64,000 nt of DNA. It comes from Streptomyces flavofungini. Lineage in GTDB: Bacteria; Actinomycetota; Actinomycetes; Streptomycetales; Streptomycetaceae. Below, in pieces: positions 25,891-34,667 of the stretch. The stretch's first letter is position 1, and each line of letters starts with the position of its first letter. The notes beneath the pieces were generated by a model. It was given only the letters and a program-made list of their open reading frames with translations, did not search any database and had not been told where the DNA came from. The translations under genes and the position numbers were made by a program. The stretch spans positions 124,001 through 188,000 of the forward strand of contig NZ_BMVR01000015.1 of NCBI RefSeq assembly GCF_014650815.1, in the 5' to 3' direction.

Positions 25891-27174
25891 ATGCGTGAAA
25901 AGCCGGAAACCGGCGGGGAGTCGACGGATACGACGGAGGGTGAGCCGGAGAAGAAGCGGTTCGAGCTGAGTGTGCCGCAGGTGGCGGGGAGTGCCGTGGC
26001 GGCCGTCGTGGCCGCCAAGCTCGCCTCCTCCTTCGGCGTCTACGGAACGATCCTCGGCGCCGGTGTGGTGAGCGGCATCGCCACCTGCGGCGGCACGGTC
26101 TTCCAGCACTTCTTCTCGCGTACGGGCGAGCAGATACGCGACGTGGCGGTGCAGGCGAAGCCGAAGGCCCAGCAGGTCCCGGTGACGCAGGCCGCGCCGG
26201 TGCCGGAGACGTTCCAGGCGCGGGCCCACGCGGGCGGCGGCCCGGTCACCACGACGTGGGGGAGGGCGACACCGGACGCCGACCCGACCGCGGCGCTCCC
26301 GGCGGTCCACCCGGCCGACCCCACCACGGCGCTCCCGGCGGTCCACCCGGCCGACCCCACCACGGCGCTCCCGGCGGTCCACCCGGCCGACCCCACCACG
26401 GCGCTCCCGGCCGTCGATCCCGCCGACCCCACGCCCGCGCTCCCCGTGGCCGGAACCGACCCCGAGCGCACCCAACTGCTCGGCTCCGTGGACGCCACCC
26501 AGTTCCTGCCGCAGGACCAGCAGACCCGCGTCCTGCGCCAAGCCGGACCCGCGGCCACCGCCGGACCCCACGGCCCCGTACCCCCCGGCGGTCCGGCCCC
26601 CGCCGACCCCCCGTACCCCTCGGACGAGTTCTCCGAAGGCACCACTCACCGCACGCGTGTGCGGAGCTGGAAGCGGCCGTTGGTCGCCGCGGCCCTGGTC
26701 TTCGGCGTCTCGCTGGCCGGGATCACCACGTACGAGCTGGTGAGCGGCAAGAGCTTCAGCGGCGACGACAAGAGCACCACGATCCGGGACGCCTTCTCCA
26801 GCACCGGCTCCTCGTCGAAGAAGAACGACCCGCCGTCCACCGACGACCCCGAGCAGCCGTCGGACGGCGGAACGTCCGGCTCGGACGACGGATCGAAGCA
26901 GGACGACGACACGTCCAAGGACCCGTCGGGCAAGCCCTCGCCCGGAGACGACACCGGGTCGGGCACCGGGAACGGCTCCGGCACGGACAAGGACAACGAC
27001 ACCGGCAACGGCTCGGACCAGGGTGACGGCTCCGGAGACGACGGCTCGAAGCCCGACCCGAAGCCCACCCCCACGCCGACCCCGACGCCCACGCCGACCC
27101 CGTCGAACGGCGGCGGCACGGGCAACGGGAGCGGCAGCGGCAACGTCCAGGAGCAGCAGACGCCGGAGCAGTGA
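25891..27174 (+). CDS. Membrane protein with internal 12-residue repeats and a low-complexity C-terminus
   Basis: 427 residues from ATG at 25891; an in-frame GTG at 25855 lacks a ribosome site. Residues about 28-75 are a glycine/alanine-rich hydrophobic stretch, GTILGAGVVSGIATCGG, shared with a family of Streptomyces membrane proteins of unknown function. Residues about 115-190 are a Pro/Ala-rich segment with tandem copies of HPADPTTALPAV. A single membrane helix (about 255-275) follows. About 150 residues of Ser/Asp/Gly/Thr-rich, then (PT)n-rich, sequence end the protein and would lie outside the cell. It is probably envelope-associated; function unknown. Confidence 0.7.
   Translation: MREKPETGGESTDTTEGEPEKKRFELSVPQVAGSAVAAVVAAKLASSFGVYGTILGAGVVSGIATCGGTVFQHFFSRTGEQIRDVAVQAKPKAQQVPVTQAAPVPETFQARAHAGGGPVTTTWGRATPDADPTAALPAVHPADPTTALPAVHPADPTTALPAVHPADPTTALPAVDPADPTPALPVAGTDPERTQLLGSVDATQFLPQDQQTRVLRQAGPAATAGPHGPVPPGGPAPADPPYPSDEFSEGTTHRTRVRSWKRPLVAAALVFGVSLAGITTYELVSGKSFSGDDKSTTIRDAFSSTGSSSKKNDPPSTDDPEQPSDGGTSGSDDGSKQDDDTSKDPSGKPSPGDDTGSGTGNGSGTDKDNDTGNGSDQGDGSGDDGSKPDPKPTPTPTPTPTPTPSNGGGTGNGSGSGNVQEQQTPEQ
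26293..26436. repeat. 36-bp tandem repeat inside a coding region
   Basis: Three exact copies of a 36-bp unit (26293-26328, 26329-26364, 26365-26400) and one diverged copy (26401-26436) encode the HPADPTTALPAV repeats in frame. Exact identity of the three units points to recent slippage or unequal crossing-over, so copy number may vary between strains. Confidence 0.9.
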
Positions 27175-27192
27175 CGCGCGGGGCGAGCCGCG

Positions 27193-28542
27193 TCAGTCGC
27201 CGAGGACCCGCCGCAGATAGGGGTTGGCGAACAGGCGGTCCGGGTCGAGGCGGTCCCGCAGGGCGGTGAACTCGCCGAAGCGCGGATAGGCCTCGGCCAG
27301 GTACGCGGCGTCGCGGGTGTGGAGCTTGCCCCAGTGGGGCCGTCCTTCGTGGGCGGTGAAGATCTCCTCCGCGGCGCTGAAGTACCGGCGCATCGGCGTG
27401 CCCCTGTAGAGGTGGACGGCGATGTACGCGCTCTCCCGGCCCGAGGCCGTGGAGAGCGCGATGTCGTCGGCGGGGGCCGTGCGGACCTCGACGGGGAAGC
27501 TGACGCGCAGCGGTGACCGCTCGATCATCGACTTCAGCTCGCGCAGGGTCTCGACCAGAGCCTCGCGCGGGACGGCGTACTCCATCTCGACGAAGCGCAC
27601 CCGGCGCGGGCTGGTGAAGACCTTGTACGGGATGTCGGTGTAGGTGCGGGCCGACAGGGCCTTGCTGGAGAGCTTCGCGATGGTGGGGATGGTGGCGGGC
27701 AGTGCCCTGCCGAGCGAATTGGCCACCTGGAAGAGGCCGTTGGAGAGGAGTTCGTCCTCCACGAAGGCGCTGATCGCGTTCGGGGGAGCGGCCGGGCCGA
27801 CGCTGCGGTTGTTGCGCTTGGTGTTGCAGTTGCCCGTGTGGGGGAACCAGTAGAACTCGAAGTGCTCGTTCTCGGTGACCAGTTGGTCGAACTCGGCGGT
27901 GACCTGGTCGAAGGCCATCGGTTCCTCGCGGGCCTGGAGGAAGAAGAGGGGCTCTACGGAGAGCGTGATCGCGCTGATGACGCCGAGCGCGCCGAGCCCG
28001 ACGCGGGCGGCGGCGAAGACGTCCGGGTGCTCGTCCTTGGAGCAGGTCAGGACCCGGCCGTCGGCGGTGACCAGCTCAAGTGCGGTGATCTGGGCGGCGA
28101 TCGAGGCCGAGTCGCGGCCCGTGCCGTGCGTCCCGGTGCTGACGGCGCCGGACACCGTCTGCTCCATGATGTCGCCCATGTTCGTCAGTGACAGGCCCTC
28201 GCGGGCGAGTGCGGCGTTCAGGCGCTTGAGGGGCGTGCCCGCCTCCACGGTGACGGTGCCGGCGGCACGGTCGATGTTCCGGATGCCGGTGAGGAGGTCG
28301 GGCCGCACCAGGAGGCCGTCGGTCGCCGCCACGGCCGTGAAGGAGTGACCGGTGCCTACGGGCTTGACCTTCAGGCCGTCCTCCCGGGCCCCACGGATCG
28401 CGGCGACGAGCTCGTCCACCGAGGCGGGCGTCGCCTCGCGCGCGGGCCGCGCGGCCACCGTGCCCGCCCAGTTACGCCACGTCGTCGGCCTTTTCGAGCC
28501 GATCGCTGCCGCTCCCGTGCCCCTGCCCGTTCCCGTGCTCAT
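27193..28542 (-). CDS. FAD-linked oxidase of the D-arabinono-1,4-lactone/aldonolactone oxidase family
   Basis: 449 residues. The N-terminal PP-loop FAD domain includes PVGTGHSFTA, whose His66 is the position that binds FAD covalently in related enzymes. The C-terminal ALO domain has the family motif HWGKLHT near residue 403. Members oxidise sugar lactones or alditols with O2, producing H2O2. It is cytoplasmic, with no signal sequence. It starts at an ATG with GGGGAGGG upstream, inside the 3' end of the MFS gene: the two reading frames overlap by 71 bases, so they are surely co-transcribed. The substrate is unknown. Confidence 0.85.
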   Translation of the reverse strand: MSTGTGRGTGAAAIGSKRPTTWRNWAGTVAARPAREATPASVDELVAAIRGAREDGLKVKPVGTGHSFTAVAATDGLLVRPDLLTGIRNIDRAAGTVTVEAGTPLKRLNAALAREGLSLTNMGDIMEQTVSGAVSTGTHGTGRDSASIAAQITALELVTADGRVLTCSKDEHPDVFAAARVGLGALGVISAITLSVEPLFFLQAREEPMAFDQVTAEFDQLVTENEHFEFYWFPHTGNCNTKRNNRSVGPAAPPNAISAFVEDELLSNGLFQVANSLGRALPATIPTIAKLSSKALSARTYTDIPYKVFTSPRRVRFVEMEYAVPREALVETLRELKSMIERSPLRVSFPVEVRTAPADDIALSTASGRESAYIAVHLYRGTPMRRYFSAAEEIFTAHEGRPHWGKLHTRDAAYLAEAYPRFGEFTALRDRLDPDRLFANPYLRRVLGD

Positions 28543-29740
28543 GGGTCCCTCCCCGTCGCGGAACCGGCCGTTGCAGCCGGCGATACCCCAGCAATCCCAC
28601 CACCACCGCGACCGCCCCGGACACCCCCGGGACCGCGTAGCCCGCGCGCGAGCCCGCGGCGTCGATCACCCAGCCGGCCATGGCGGAGCCGAGCGCCACC
28701 CCGATGGCGAGTCCGGTGCTGACCCAGGTCATGCCCTCGGTCAGCTTCGCGCGTGGTACGTGCTGTTCGACGAGGGCCATTGTCGTGATCATCGTCGGCG
28801 CGATGGACAGACCCGCGACGAAGAGCGCCGCGGCCAGAAACGGAAGATTCCCGACCAGTTGAAGCGGGATCATACTCACGGCCATCGCGCAGACGCCCAG
28901 CAGCCAGCGGCGCTCGGGAGCCCCCTTGAAGTGCAGCAGCCCGAAGCCGACCCCCGCCAGGCAGGAGCCGAGCGCGTAGACGGCGAGCACCAGGCTCGCG
29001 GCGCCCTTGTGGCCCTCGTCCTCGGCGAACGCCACCGTGACCACGTCGACCGCGCCGAAGATCGCGCCGGTCGCGACGAACGTGGCAACCAGGACCTGCA
29101 GGCCCCCGGAGTGCAACGCCGAGCCCCCGGTGTGGTGTTCGCGCGGATGCGGCACCGGCTCGGTCGCGCGCTGCGCCGTGAGCCAGAAGACGCCGACGGC
29201 GAGGAAGCCGCCCGCGAGCAGTGGACCGGCCTCGGGGAACCAGGCCGTGGACAGGCCGATCGAGATGATCGGCCCGAAGATGAAGCAGATCTCGTCCACG
29301 ACGGACTCGAAGGAGTACGCCGTGTGCAGCTGTGGGGTGTCGCGGTACAGGGCCGCCCAGCGGGAGCGGACCATCGATCCCACGCTCGGTACGCAGCCGA
29401 CGAACGCGGCGCAGAGGAACAGCGTCCAGTCCGGCGCCTCGAACTTCGCCGCGAGCAGCAGCCCCGACACCGCGACCAGCGACATCAGGGTCGCGGGTCG
29501 GAGCACCCGTCGCTGGCCGTGGCGGTCCACGAGCCGGGAGATCTGCGGGCCGATCGCCGCGGCGGACAGCGCGACGGTGGCCGACAGCGCGCCCGCGAGG
29601 CCGTACCGCCCGGTGAGCTGGGAGATCATCGTCACGATGCCGATGCCCATCATCGACAGCGGCATCCGCCCGAGGAAGCCCGCGACGGAGAACCCCTTGG
29701 AGCCGGGGGCGGCGAATATGGCGCGGTAGGGGCTCGGCAC
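28472..29740 (-). CDS. MFS transporter, 12 membrane segments
   Basis: 422 residues from a GTG at 29738-29740. Twelve hydrophobic segments fall in two halves, with the MFS loop signature in LVDRHGQRRVLRPATL after the second helix and a long central loop around residues 195-220. The C-terminal tail is hydrophilic and His/Gly-rich (HEHGNGQGHGSGS). It is similar to Streptomyces drug/metabolite exporters of unknown substrate. Its end overlaps the FAD oxidase start, suggesting that the exporter and oxidase act on the same compound; that link is inferred. Confidence 0.8.
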   Translation of the reverse strand: MPSPYRAIFAAPGSKGFSVAGFLGRMPLSMMGIGIVTMISQLTGRYGLAGALSATVALSAAAIGPQISRLVDRHGQRRVLRPATLMSLVAVSGLLLAAKFEAPDWTLFLCAAFVGCVPSVGSMVRSRWAALYRDTPQLHTAYSFESVVDEICFIFGPIISIGLSTAWFPEAGPLLAGGFLAVGVFWLTAQRATEPVPHPREHHTGGSALHSGGLQVLVATFVATGAIFGAVDVVTVAFAEDEGHKGAASLVLAVYALGSCLAGVGFGLLHFKGAPERRWLLGVCAMAVSMIPLQLVGNLPFLAAALFVAGLSIAPTMITTMALVEQHVPRAKLTEGMTWVSTGLAIGVALGSAMAGWVIDAAGSRAGYAVPGVSGAVAVVVGLLGYRRLQRPVPRRGGTHEHGNGQGHGSGSDRLEKADDVA

Positions 29741-29903
29741 GTGGCACTCCGCGGGGGCGGCGGAGCGCTCGGACAGCGGGCTCCGGTAAGGCGTGAAGAT
29801 GGCCGATACAGCTTACGTCTGCCGGGGCGGGAGCGCACCGCGTTTTTCACGCGGCCGGGTGGCGGTTTCACCGCTGTCAGTGGCGAGTGGCAGGATCAAA
29901 TAC

Positions 29904-31031
29904 ATGTCCGAAGCGCTGGATCCCACTCCCTACGACGCCTTGCTGCTGCTCTCGTTCGGCGGCCCCGAGGGGCCGGACGACGTCGTCCCGTTCCTGGAGA
30001 ACGTGACGCGTGGCCGCGGCATCCCCAAGGAGCGCCTGAAGGAGGTGGGGCAGCACTACTTCCTGTTCGGCGGCGTGAGCCCCATCAACGATCAGAACCG
30101 CACCCTCCTGGACGCCCTGCGCAAGGACTTCGCGGTGCACGGCCTCGACCTGCCGGTGTACTGGGGCAACCGCAACTGGGCGCCGTACCTCACGGACACC
30201 CTGCGCGAATTGGTCCGGGACGGCCGCCGCCGCGTCCTGGTCCTGGCCACCAGCGCGTACGCGTCGTACTCGGGCTGCAGGCAGTACCGCGAGGACCTCG
30301 CGGCGGCCCTCGCCACCCTCCGGGACGAGGGCCTCGACGTGCCCCGCGTGGACAAGCTGCGGCACTACTTCAACCACCCCGGCTTCGTGCGCCCCATGAT
30401 CGACGGTGTCCTGAAGTCCCTGGCCGACCTCCCCGAGGACGTGCGCGACGGCGCCCACCTGGCCTTCACGACGCACTCCATCCCCACCTCGGCGGCCGAC
30501 ACCTCCGGCCCCGTCGAGGCCCACGGCGACGGCGGGGCGTACGTGCGCCAGCACCTGGACGTGGCGCGCCTGGTCGCCGCCGCGGTCCGCGAGGAGACCG
30601 GCGTCGACCGCCCCTGGCAGCTCGTCTACCAGTCGCGCAGCGGCGCCCCGCACATCCCCTGGCTCGAGCCCGACATCTGCGACCACCTGGAGGAGCGGCA
30701 CGCGGCCGGTGCCCCGGCCGTGGTCATGGTCCCGATCGGCTTCGTGTCGGACCACATGGAGGTCCTGTACGACCTCGACACCGAGGCCACGGCGAAGGCC
30801 GCGGAGCTGGGCCTGCCGGTGCGCCGCTCGGCCACCGTCGGCGCCGACCCGCGCTTCACCGCCACGGTCCGCGAGCTGGTCCTGGAGCGCGCCGCCACCG
30901 AGAGCGGGCGCGCCCTGACGCCCTGCGCCCTGGGCGCCCTCGGCCCGAGCCACGACCTGTGCCCCGTGGGCTGCTGCCCCGCCCGCACCCCCAAGCCCGC
31001 GGCCGCGGGCGCCGACAGCCCGTACGCCTAG
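29904..31031 (+). CDS. hemH: Ferrochelatase (coproporphyrin III ferrochelatase type)
   Basis: 375 residues. Ferrochelatase inserts Fe(II) into a porphyrin; in actinobacteria the substrate is coproporphyrin III (the enzyme is also called CpfC). Seen: LLLSFGGPEG at the start, the ATSAYASYSGCRQYRED region, the active-site histidine in THSIPTS, and the C-terminal cysteines Cys341, Cys353, Cys357 and Cys358, which fit the [2Fe-2S] cluster found in actinobacterial ferrochelatases. The start at 29904 gives the canonical N-terminus. No ribosome site is evident; AGGAT seven bases upstream suggests a leaderless message. The next gene begins eight bases downstream. Confidence 0.93.
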   Translation: MSEALDPTPYDALLLLSFGGPEGPDDVVPFLENVTRGRGIPKERLKEVGQHYFLFGGVSPINDQNRTLLDALRKDFAVHGLDLPVYWGNRNWAPYLTDTLRELVRDGRRRVLVLATSAYASYSGCRQYREDLAAALATLRDEGLDVPRVDKLRHYFNHPGFVRPMIDGVLKSLADLPEDVRDGAHLAFTTHSIPTSAADTSGPVEAHGDGGAYVRQHLDVARLVAAAVREETGVDRPWQLVYQSRSGAPHIPWLEPDICDHLEERHAAGAPAVVMVPIGFVSDHMEVLYDLDTEATAKAAELGLPVRRSATVGADPRFTATVRELVLERAATESGRALTPCALGALGPSHDLCPVGCCPARTPKPAAAGADSPYA

Positions 31032-31038
31032 GAGCACC

Positions 31039-31854
31039 GTGACCGACCCCGCCCCGCAGGACGAGCTCAAGGCCGAGCTTCTCGCGGTCGCCCTGGAGGC
31101 CGCGAGCCGCGCCGGTGGGCTGCTGCGCGACGGCCGCCCGGCCGACCTGGGCGTCGCCGCGACCAAGAGCAGCGCCGTCGACGTCGTCACCGAGATGGAC
31201 ATCGCCTCCGAGAAGCTGATCACCGACTTCTTCGCCGACCGCAGGCCCGGCGACGGCGTGCTCGGCGAGGAGGGCGCAAGCTCCGCGGGCACCAGCGGCG
31301 TCCAGTGGGTCATCGACCCCATCGACGGCACCGTGAACTACCTGTACGGCCGCCCGGACTGGGCGGTGTCGATCGCCGCCCGCAAGGACGGCGAGACCCT
31401 GGTCGGCGTCGTCCACGCGCCCGTTCGCGGCGAGACGTTCCGCGCGGTGCTCGGACAGGGCGCGTACGTCGACGACCGGCCCGCCCGGGTCCGCCCCGCG
31501 CCCCCGTTCGAGCAGGCGCTCATCGGCACGGGCTTCGGGTACGTCGCCGAGCGGCGCGCCCGGCAGGCCGAGGTCGCCCGGCACCTGCTGCCGCGCGTGC
31601 GGGACATCCGGCGGTGCGGCTCCGCTGCCATCGACCTGTGCGACGTGGCGGCCGGGCGCCTGGACGCGTACTACGAACGGGGCCTGAATCCCTGGGACTT
31701 CGCGGCCGGGGATCTCATCGCCCGGGAGGCGGGCGCCCGCACCGGTGGGCGGCCCGGAGAGCCCCTGTCGGGCGAACTGGCGGTGGCGGGCCCGCCCGGC
31801 CTCTTCGAGCCCCTCCAGGCCCTCCTCGACGACCTCGGCGCCTGGCACGACTGA
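31039..31854 (+). CDS. Inositol monophosphatase family protein (SuhB-like)
   Basis: 271 residues from a GTG with GGAG overlapping the ferrochelatase stop, so the two are coupled. Metal-binding motifs of the family are all present: DVVTEMD, GEEG, WVIDPIDGTVNY, and GLNPWDFAAGDLI at the C-terminal site. It hydrolyses inositol-1-phosphate or a related sugar phosphate using Mg2+. In actinobacteria inositol feeds phosphatidylinositol and mycothiol synthesis. It marks the left end of a block shared with mycobacteria. A very strong hairpin follows. Confidence 0.9.
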   Translation: MTDPAPQDELKAELLAVALEAASRAGGLLRDGRPADLGVAATKSSAVDVVTEMDIASEKLITDFFADRRPGDGVLGEEGASSAGTSGVQWVIDPIDGTVNYLYGRPDWAVSIAARKDGETLVGVVHAPVRGETFRAVLGQGAYVDDRPARVRPAPPFEQALIGTGFGYVAERRARQAEVARHLLPRVRDIRRCGSAAIDLCDVAAGRLDAYYERGLNPWDFAAGDLIAREAGARTGGRPGEPLSGELAVAGPPGLFEPLQALLDDLGAWHD

Positions 31855-31958
31855 CCGGCCCCCGACGGGCCGCCGACCGGCCCCGCACCGGGATCAGTGC
31901 CCCGCACCCGGACCGGTGCCCCGCACCGGGATCGGAACAGCGCCCGCCGACCGCACCC

Positions 31959-32012
31959 GCACGCGACAGGGCCCCGACACCTCTCACGAGGCGTCGGGGC
32001 CCTGTCGCGTGC
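31959..32012. terminator. Strong 25-bp hairpin (bidirectional) after the phosphatase gene
   Basis: The arms beginning GCACGCGACAGGGCCCCGAC and ending GTCGGGGCCCTGTCGCGTGC pair over 25 bp with a single A-C mismatch and a TCAC loop. It separates two convergent genes and can serve both. Confidence 0.9.
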
Positions 32013-32043
32013 AGAACCGGACCGGACGCTGGAGACGTCGCGG

Positions 32044-32217
32044 TCAGTGGGTCGGGGCGGCGACCTCCACGCCGTGCTCGGCTGCCAGGCGGTGCAGATC
32101 CTCCAGCTCGGCCAGTTCCACCTCGGCCAGGAAGTCGTCGCCTGTCTCGCGGGCCCGCGTGAGGTCGGACTCCGTGGTCTTTATGCGCTGCAGGAGACCT
32201 GCGGTGAATGCGTCCAT
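32044..32217 (-). CDS. Small acidic helical protein (57 aa)
   Basis: 57 residues from ATG at 32215-32217, preceded by GAGGGGG. The sequence is almost entirely helix-forming and heptad-like (LTRARETGDDFLAEVELAEL), consistent with a short coiled coil. No cysteine, signal or membrane segment is present. It lies divergently beside cutR. The function is unknown; small conserved genes at this position are typical of Streptomyces. Confidence 0.7.
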   Translation of the reverse strand: MDAFTAGLLQRIKTTESDLTRARETGDDFLAEVELAELEDLHRLAAEHGVEVAAPTH

Positions 32218-32533
32218 GGTTGCGCCCCCTCGGCTGGGTCGTGGGTCGGTGGCACGGGGGTGTGCCGTGGAGAAGGGGCGATCACGTCCGGCGCCCGCTG
32301 CGTGCAGCAGGTCGTGGCGTGCCACATACGAAGCGTGATCGCGGGTGTAAGGCCGTCCTCCCCCTGCCCTCTTCGACGGAAACCTCAACCGGAGCAGAAA
32401 ATCCCGTATTCCCGGGGCCCGAGGCCGCCTTACAGCCGGTTTATGGCCGAAAGGGGCAGGATGGAGGTCTCACTCCACGTACAGGCCTGCTCTGGCGCGT
32501 CCGCGCGCCGGGCACAGAGGAAGGACAAGCGAC
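32218..32533. other. Divergent promoter region of the small acidic gene and cutR
   Basis: No further gene is visible. The ribosome site of cutR (GAGGAAGGA) is at about 32517-32526. An A/T-richer stretch near 32390-32455 probably contains the cutR promoter, but no motif was convincing. Confidence 0.5.
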
Positions 32534-33187
32534 GTGCGCGTACTCGTCGTCGAGGACGAGCAGCTGCTCGCCGATGCGGTGGCCACCGGACTGCGCCGGG
32601 AGGCCATGGCAGTCGACGTCGTGTACGACGGCGCGGCCGCCCTGGAACGCATCGGCGTGAACGATTACGACGTGGTCGTCCTGGACCGGGACCTGCCCGT
32701 CGTCCACGGCGACGACGTCTGCCGCAGGATCGTCGAGCTCGGCATGCCGACGCGCGTCCTGATGCTCACGGCCTCCGGCGACGTCAGCGACCGCGTCGAG
32801 GGCCTGGAGATCGGCGCGGACGACTACCTCCCCAAGCCCTTCGCCTTCAGCGAGCTGACCGCCCGCGTGCGCGCCCTCGGGCGGCGCACCAGTGTGCCGC
32901 TGCCGCCCGTCCTGGAGCGCGCCGGCATCAAGCTCGACCCGAACCGCCGCGAGGTGTTCCGCGACGGCAAGGAGATCCAGCTCGCGCCCAAGGAGTTCGC
33001 GGTCCTGGAGGTGCTGCTGCGCAGCGAGGGCGCGGTGGTCTCCGCCGAGCAGCTCCTGGAGAAGGCCTGGGACGAGAACACGGACCCGTTCACGAACGTA
33101 GTCCGCGTCACCGTCATGACCCTGCGCCGCAAGCTCGGCGAGCCCGCCGTCATCGTGACGGTGCCGGGCTCCGGCTACCGGATCTGA
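32534..33187 (+). CDS. cutR: Response regulator CutR (OmpR/PhoB family)
   Basis: 217 residues from a GTG with a strong GAGGAAGGA upstream. The receiver domain has the phosphoacceptor Asp51 in VVVLDRDLP and the conserved lysine in YLPKPF. The OmpR-type winged helix occupies about 125-217 (QLAPKEFAVLEVLLR, VRVTVMTLRRKLG). Order, spacing and paired kinase match Streptomyces CutRS, a two-component system first noticed for an effect on actinorhodin and since connected with cell-envelope and secretion quality control. The kinase gene starts five bases downstream. Confidence 0.9.
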   Translation: MRVLVVEDEQLLADAVATGLRREAMAVDVVYDGAAALERIGVNDYDVVVLDRDLPVVHGDDVCRRIVELGMPTRVLMLTASGDVSDRVEGLEIGADDYLPKPFAFSELTARVRALGRRTSVPLPPVLERAGIKLDPNRREVFRDGKEIQLAPKEFAVLEVLLRSEGAVVSAEQLLEKAWDENTDPFTNVVRVTVMTLRRKLGEPAVIVTVPGSGYRI

Positions 33188-33192
33188 GCCCG

Positions 33193-34440
33193 GTGGCCGC
33201 GACCCCCGCGCCCCCCGGGGCGCCCCCGAAGCCCACCTGGGACCCGAGGAAGGTCGAAGCGCCCTTCCCGTGGCTGCGCCCCACCATCCGCATACGGCTC
33301 ACGCTGCTGTACGGCGGCATGTTCCTGATCGCCGGCATCCTGCTGCTCTCGATCATCTACCTGCTCGCCGCGCAGGCCCTGAACACGGGCAATGAACCCC
33401 TGTTCAAGATCGTGGGCGGCCGGGAGATCCGGGTGACCAGCGACAACTGTCCGCAGGCCGCCTCGGGCAACCTGCTGATCGCCGAGTTCAACTCCGCGAT
33501 CAGCGCCTGCACCGACCACCAGCGCCAGGTCGCCCTGGACAACCTGCTCAGCCGCTCGCTGCTCGCCCTGCTCGGCCTCGCGGTCATCGCCTTCGCCTTC
33601 GGGTACGCGATGGCGGGCCGCGTCCTGTCCCCGCTGGGCCGGATCACCCGCACCGCGCGCGCGGTGGCGGGCTCGGACCTGTCCCGGCGGATCGAGCTGG
33701 ACGGCCCGGACGACGAGCTGAAGGAGCTGTCGGACACCTTCGACGAGATGCTGGAGCGACTGCAGCGGGCCTTCACGGCCCAGCAGCGCTTCGTCGGCAA
33801 CGCCTCGCACGAACTGCGCACACCTCTGGCGATCAACCGCACGCTCCTCGAAGTGCACCTGTCCGATCCCGGCGCACCCGTGGAGCTGCAACAGCTCGGC
33901 AAGACGCTGCTCGCCACCAACGAGCGCAGCGAGCAGCTCGTGGAGGGCCTGCTGCTGCTCGCCCGCAGCGACAACCAGATCGTGGAGCGCAAGCCCGTGG
34001 ACCTCGCGGAGGTCGCCGACCGCGCCGTCGACCAGGCGCTGTCAGAGGCCGACGCCAAGGGCGTGCAGATTCGCGGCGAGCGGGGCCCCGCCGTCGTGCA
34101 GGGCAACGGCGTGCTCCTGGAACGCATCGCGCTGAACCTGGTGCAGAACGCGGTGCGCTACAACGTGAAGGAGGACGGGTGGGTCGAGGTCACTACGGAG
34201 ACCCAGCACGGCCAAGCCGTCCTCGTGGTGACCAACACCGGGCCCGTGGTGCCCGCGTACGAGATCGACAGCCTCTTCGAGCCCTTCCGGCGCCTGCGCA
34301 CCGAGCGCACGGGCAGCGACAAGGGGGTCGGTCTCGGCCTGTCCATCGCCCGGTCGGTGGCGCGGGCCCACGGGGGCCGTATCATCGCGGAGCCGCGCGA
34401 GGGGGGTGGGCTCGTGATGCGAGTCACCCTGCCGATCTGA
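33193..34440 (+). CDS. cutS: Sensor histidine kinase CutS
   Basis: 415 residues from GTG at 33193. Two membrane segments (about 38-60 and 122-142) enclose a short extracytoplasmic loop of about 60 residues with exactly two cysteines, Cys86 and Cys106. HAMP follows (about 143-195), then the dimerisation domain with phosphoacceptor His206 in NASHELRTP, and a HATPase domain with NLVQNAVRYN and GVGLGLSI. The paired loop cysteines are the reported sensing feature of CutS (disulfide state outside the membrane) and are conserved here. It phosphorylates CutR. Confidence 0.9.
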   Translation: MAATPAPPGAPPKPTWDPRKVEAPFPWLRPTIRIRLTLLYGGMFLIAGILLLSIIYLLAAQALNTGNEPLFKIVGGREIRVTSDNCPQAASGNLLIAEFNSAISACTDHQRQVALDNLLSRSLLALLGLAVIAFAFGYAMAGRVLSPLGRITRTARAVAGSDLSRRIELDGPDDELKELSDTFDEMLERLQRAFTAQQRFVGNASHELRTPLAINRTLLEVHLSDPGAPVELQQLGKTLLATNERSEQLVEGLLLLARSDNQIVERKPVDLAEVADRAVDQALSEADAKGVQIRGERGPAVVQGNGVLLERIALNLVQNAVRYNVKEDGWVEVTTETQHGQAVLVVTNTGPVVPAYEIDSLFEPFRRLRTERTGSDKGVGLGLSIARSVARAHGGRIIAEPREGGGLVMRVTLPI

Positions 34441-34511
34441 GATGCTGCCGCGAAGCGCCAGGATGTTCGCTTTACGCGGAATTTTCGGGACCTGATCTCC
34501 GAGGATTCCTG

Positions 34512-34525
34512 TGTGATCGATCACA
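34512..34525. promoter_or_regulatory. CRP-like 14-bp perfect palindrome TGTGATCGATCACA
   Basis: A perfect palindrome containing TGTGA and TCACA half-sites. The canonical CRP/FNR spacing is six bases between half-sites; here it is four. It also contains GTG-N6-CAC. It lies 72 bp after cutS and 308 bp before the DUF4193 gene. Confidence 0.5.
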
Positions 34526-34651
34526 GGAGCGATTTTTCGGCCATCTACTCTCCGTGACTGTTGAAGTCGCCGGAAAGCCGGGAAAATCCGGGTTTTCGGG
34601 GGTCTTGATCACGGGAAGTACTCGGGGTGGCGCCCGTGAAGTGCGACATTC

Positions 34652-34667
34652 GGACCGTGTACGGTCC
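34652..34667. promoter_or_regulatory. 16-bp palindrome GGACCGT-GT-ACGGTCC
   Basis: Perfect 7-bp arms around a 2-base centre, in an otherwise AT-richer leader 166 bp before the DUF4193 start. This has the form of an operator for a TetR/LacI-like regulator; nothing identifies which. Confidence 0.5.

Noticed and set aside
26293..26436. Possible CRISPR-like repeat of 36 bp
   Set aside because: Copies are contiguous without spacers and in frame within a protein gene.
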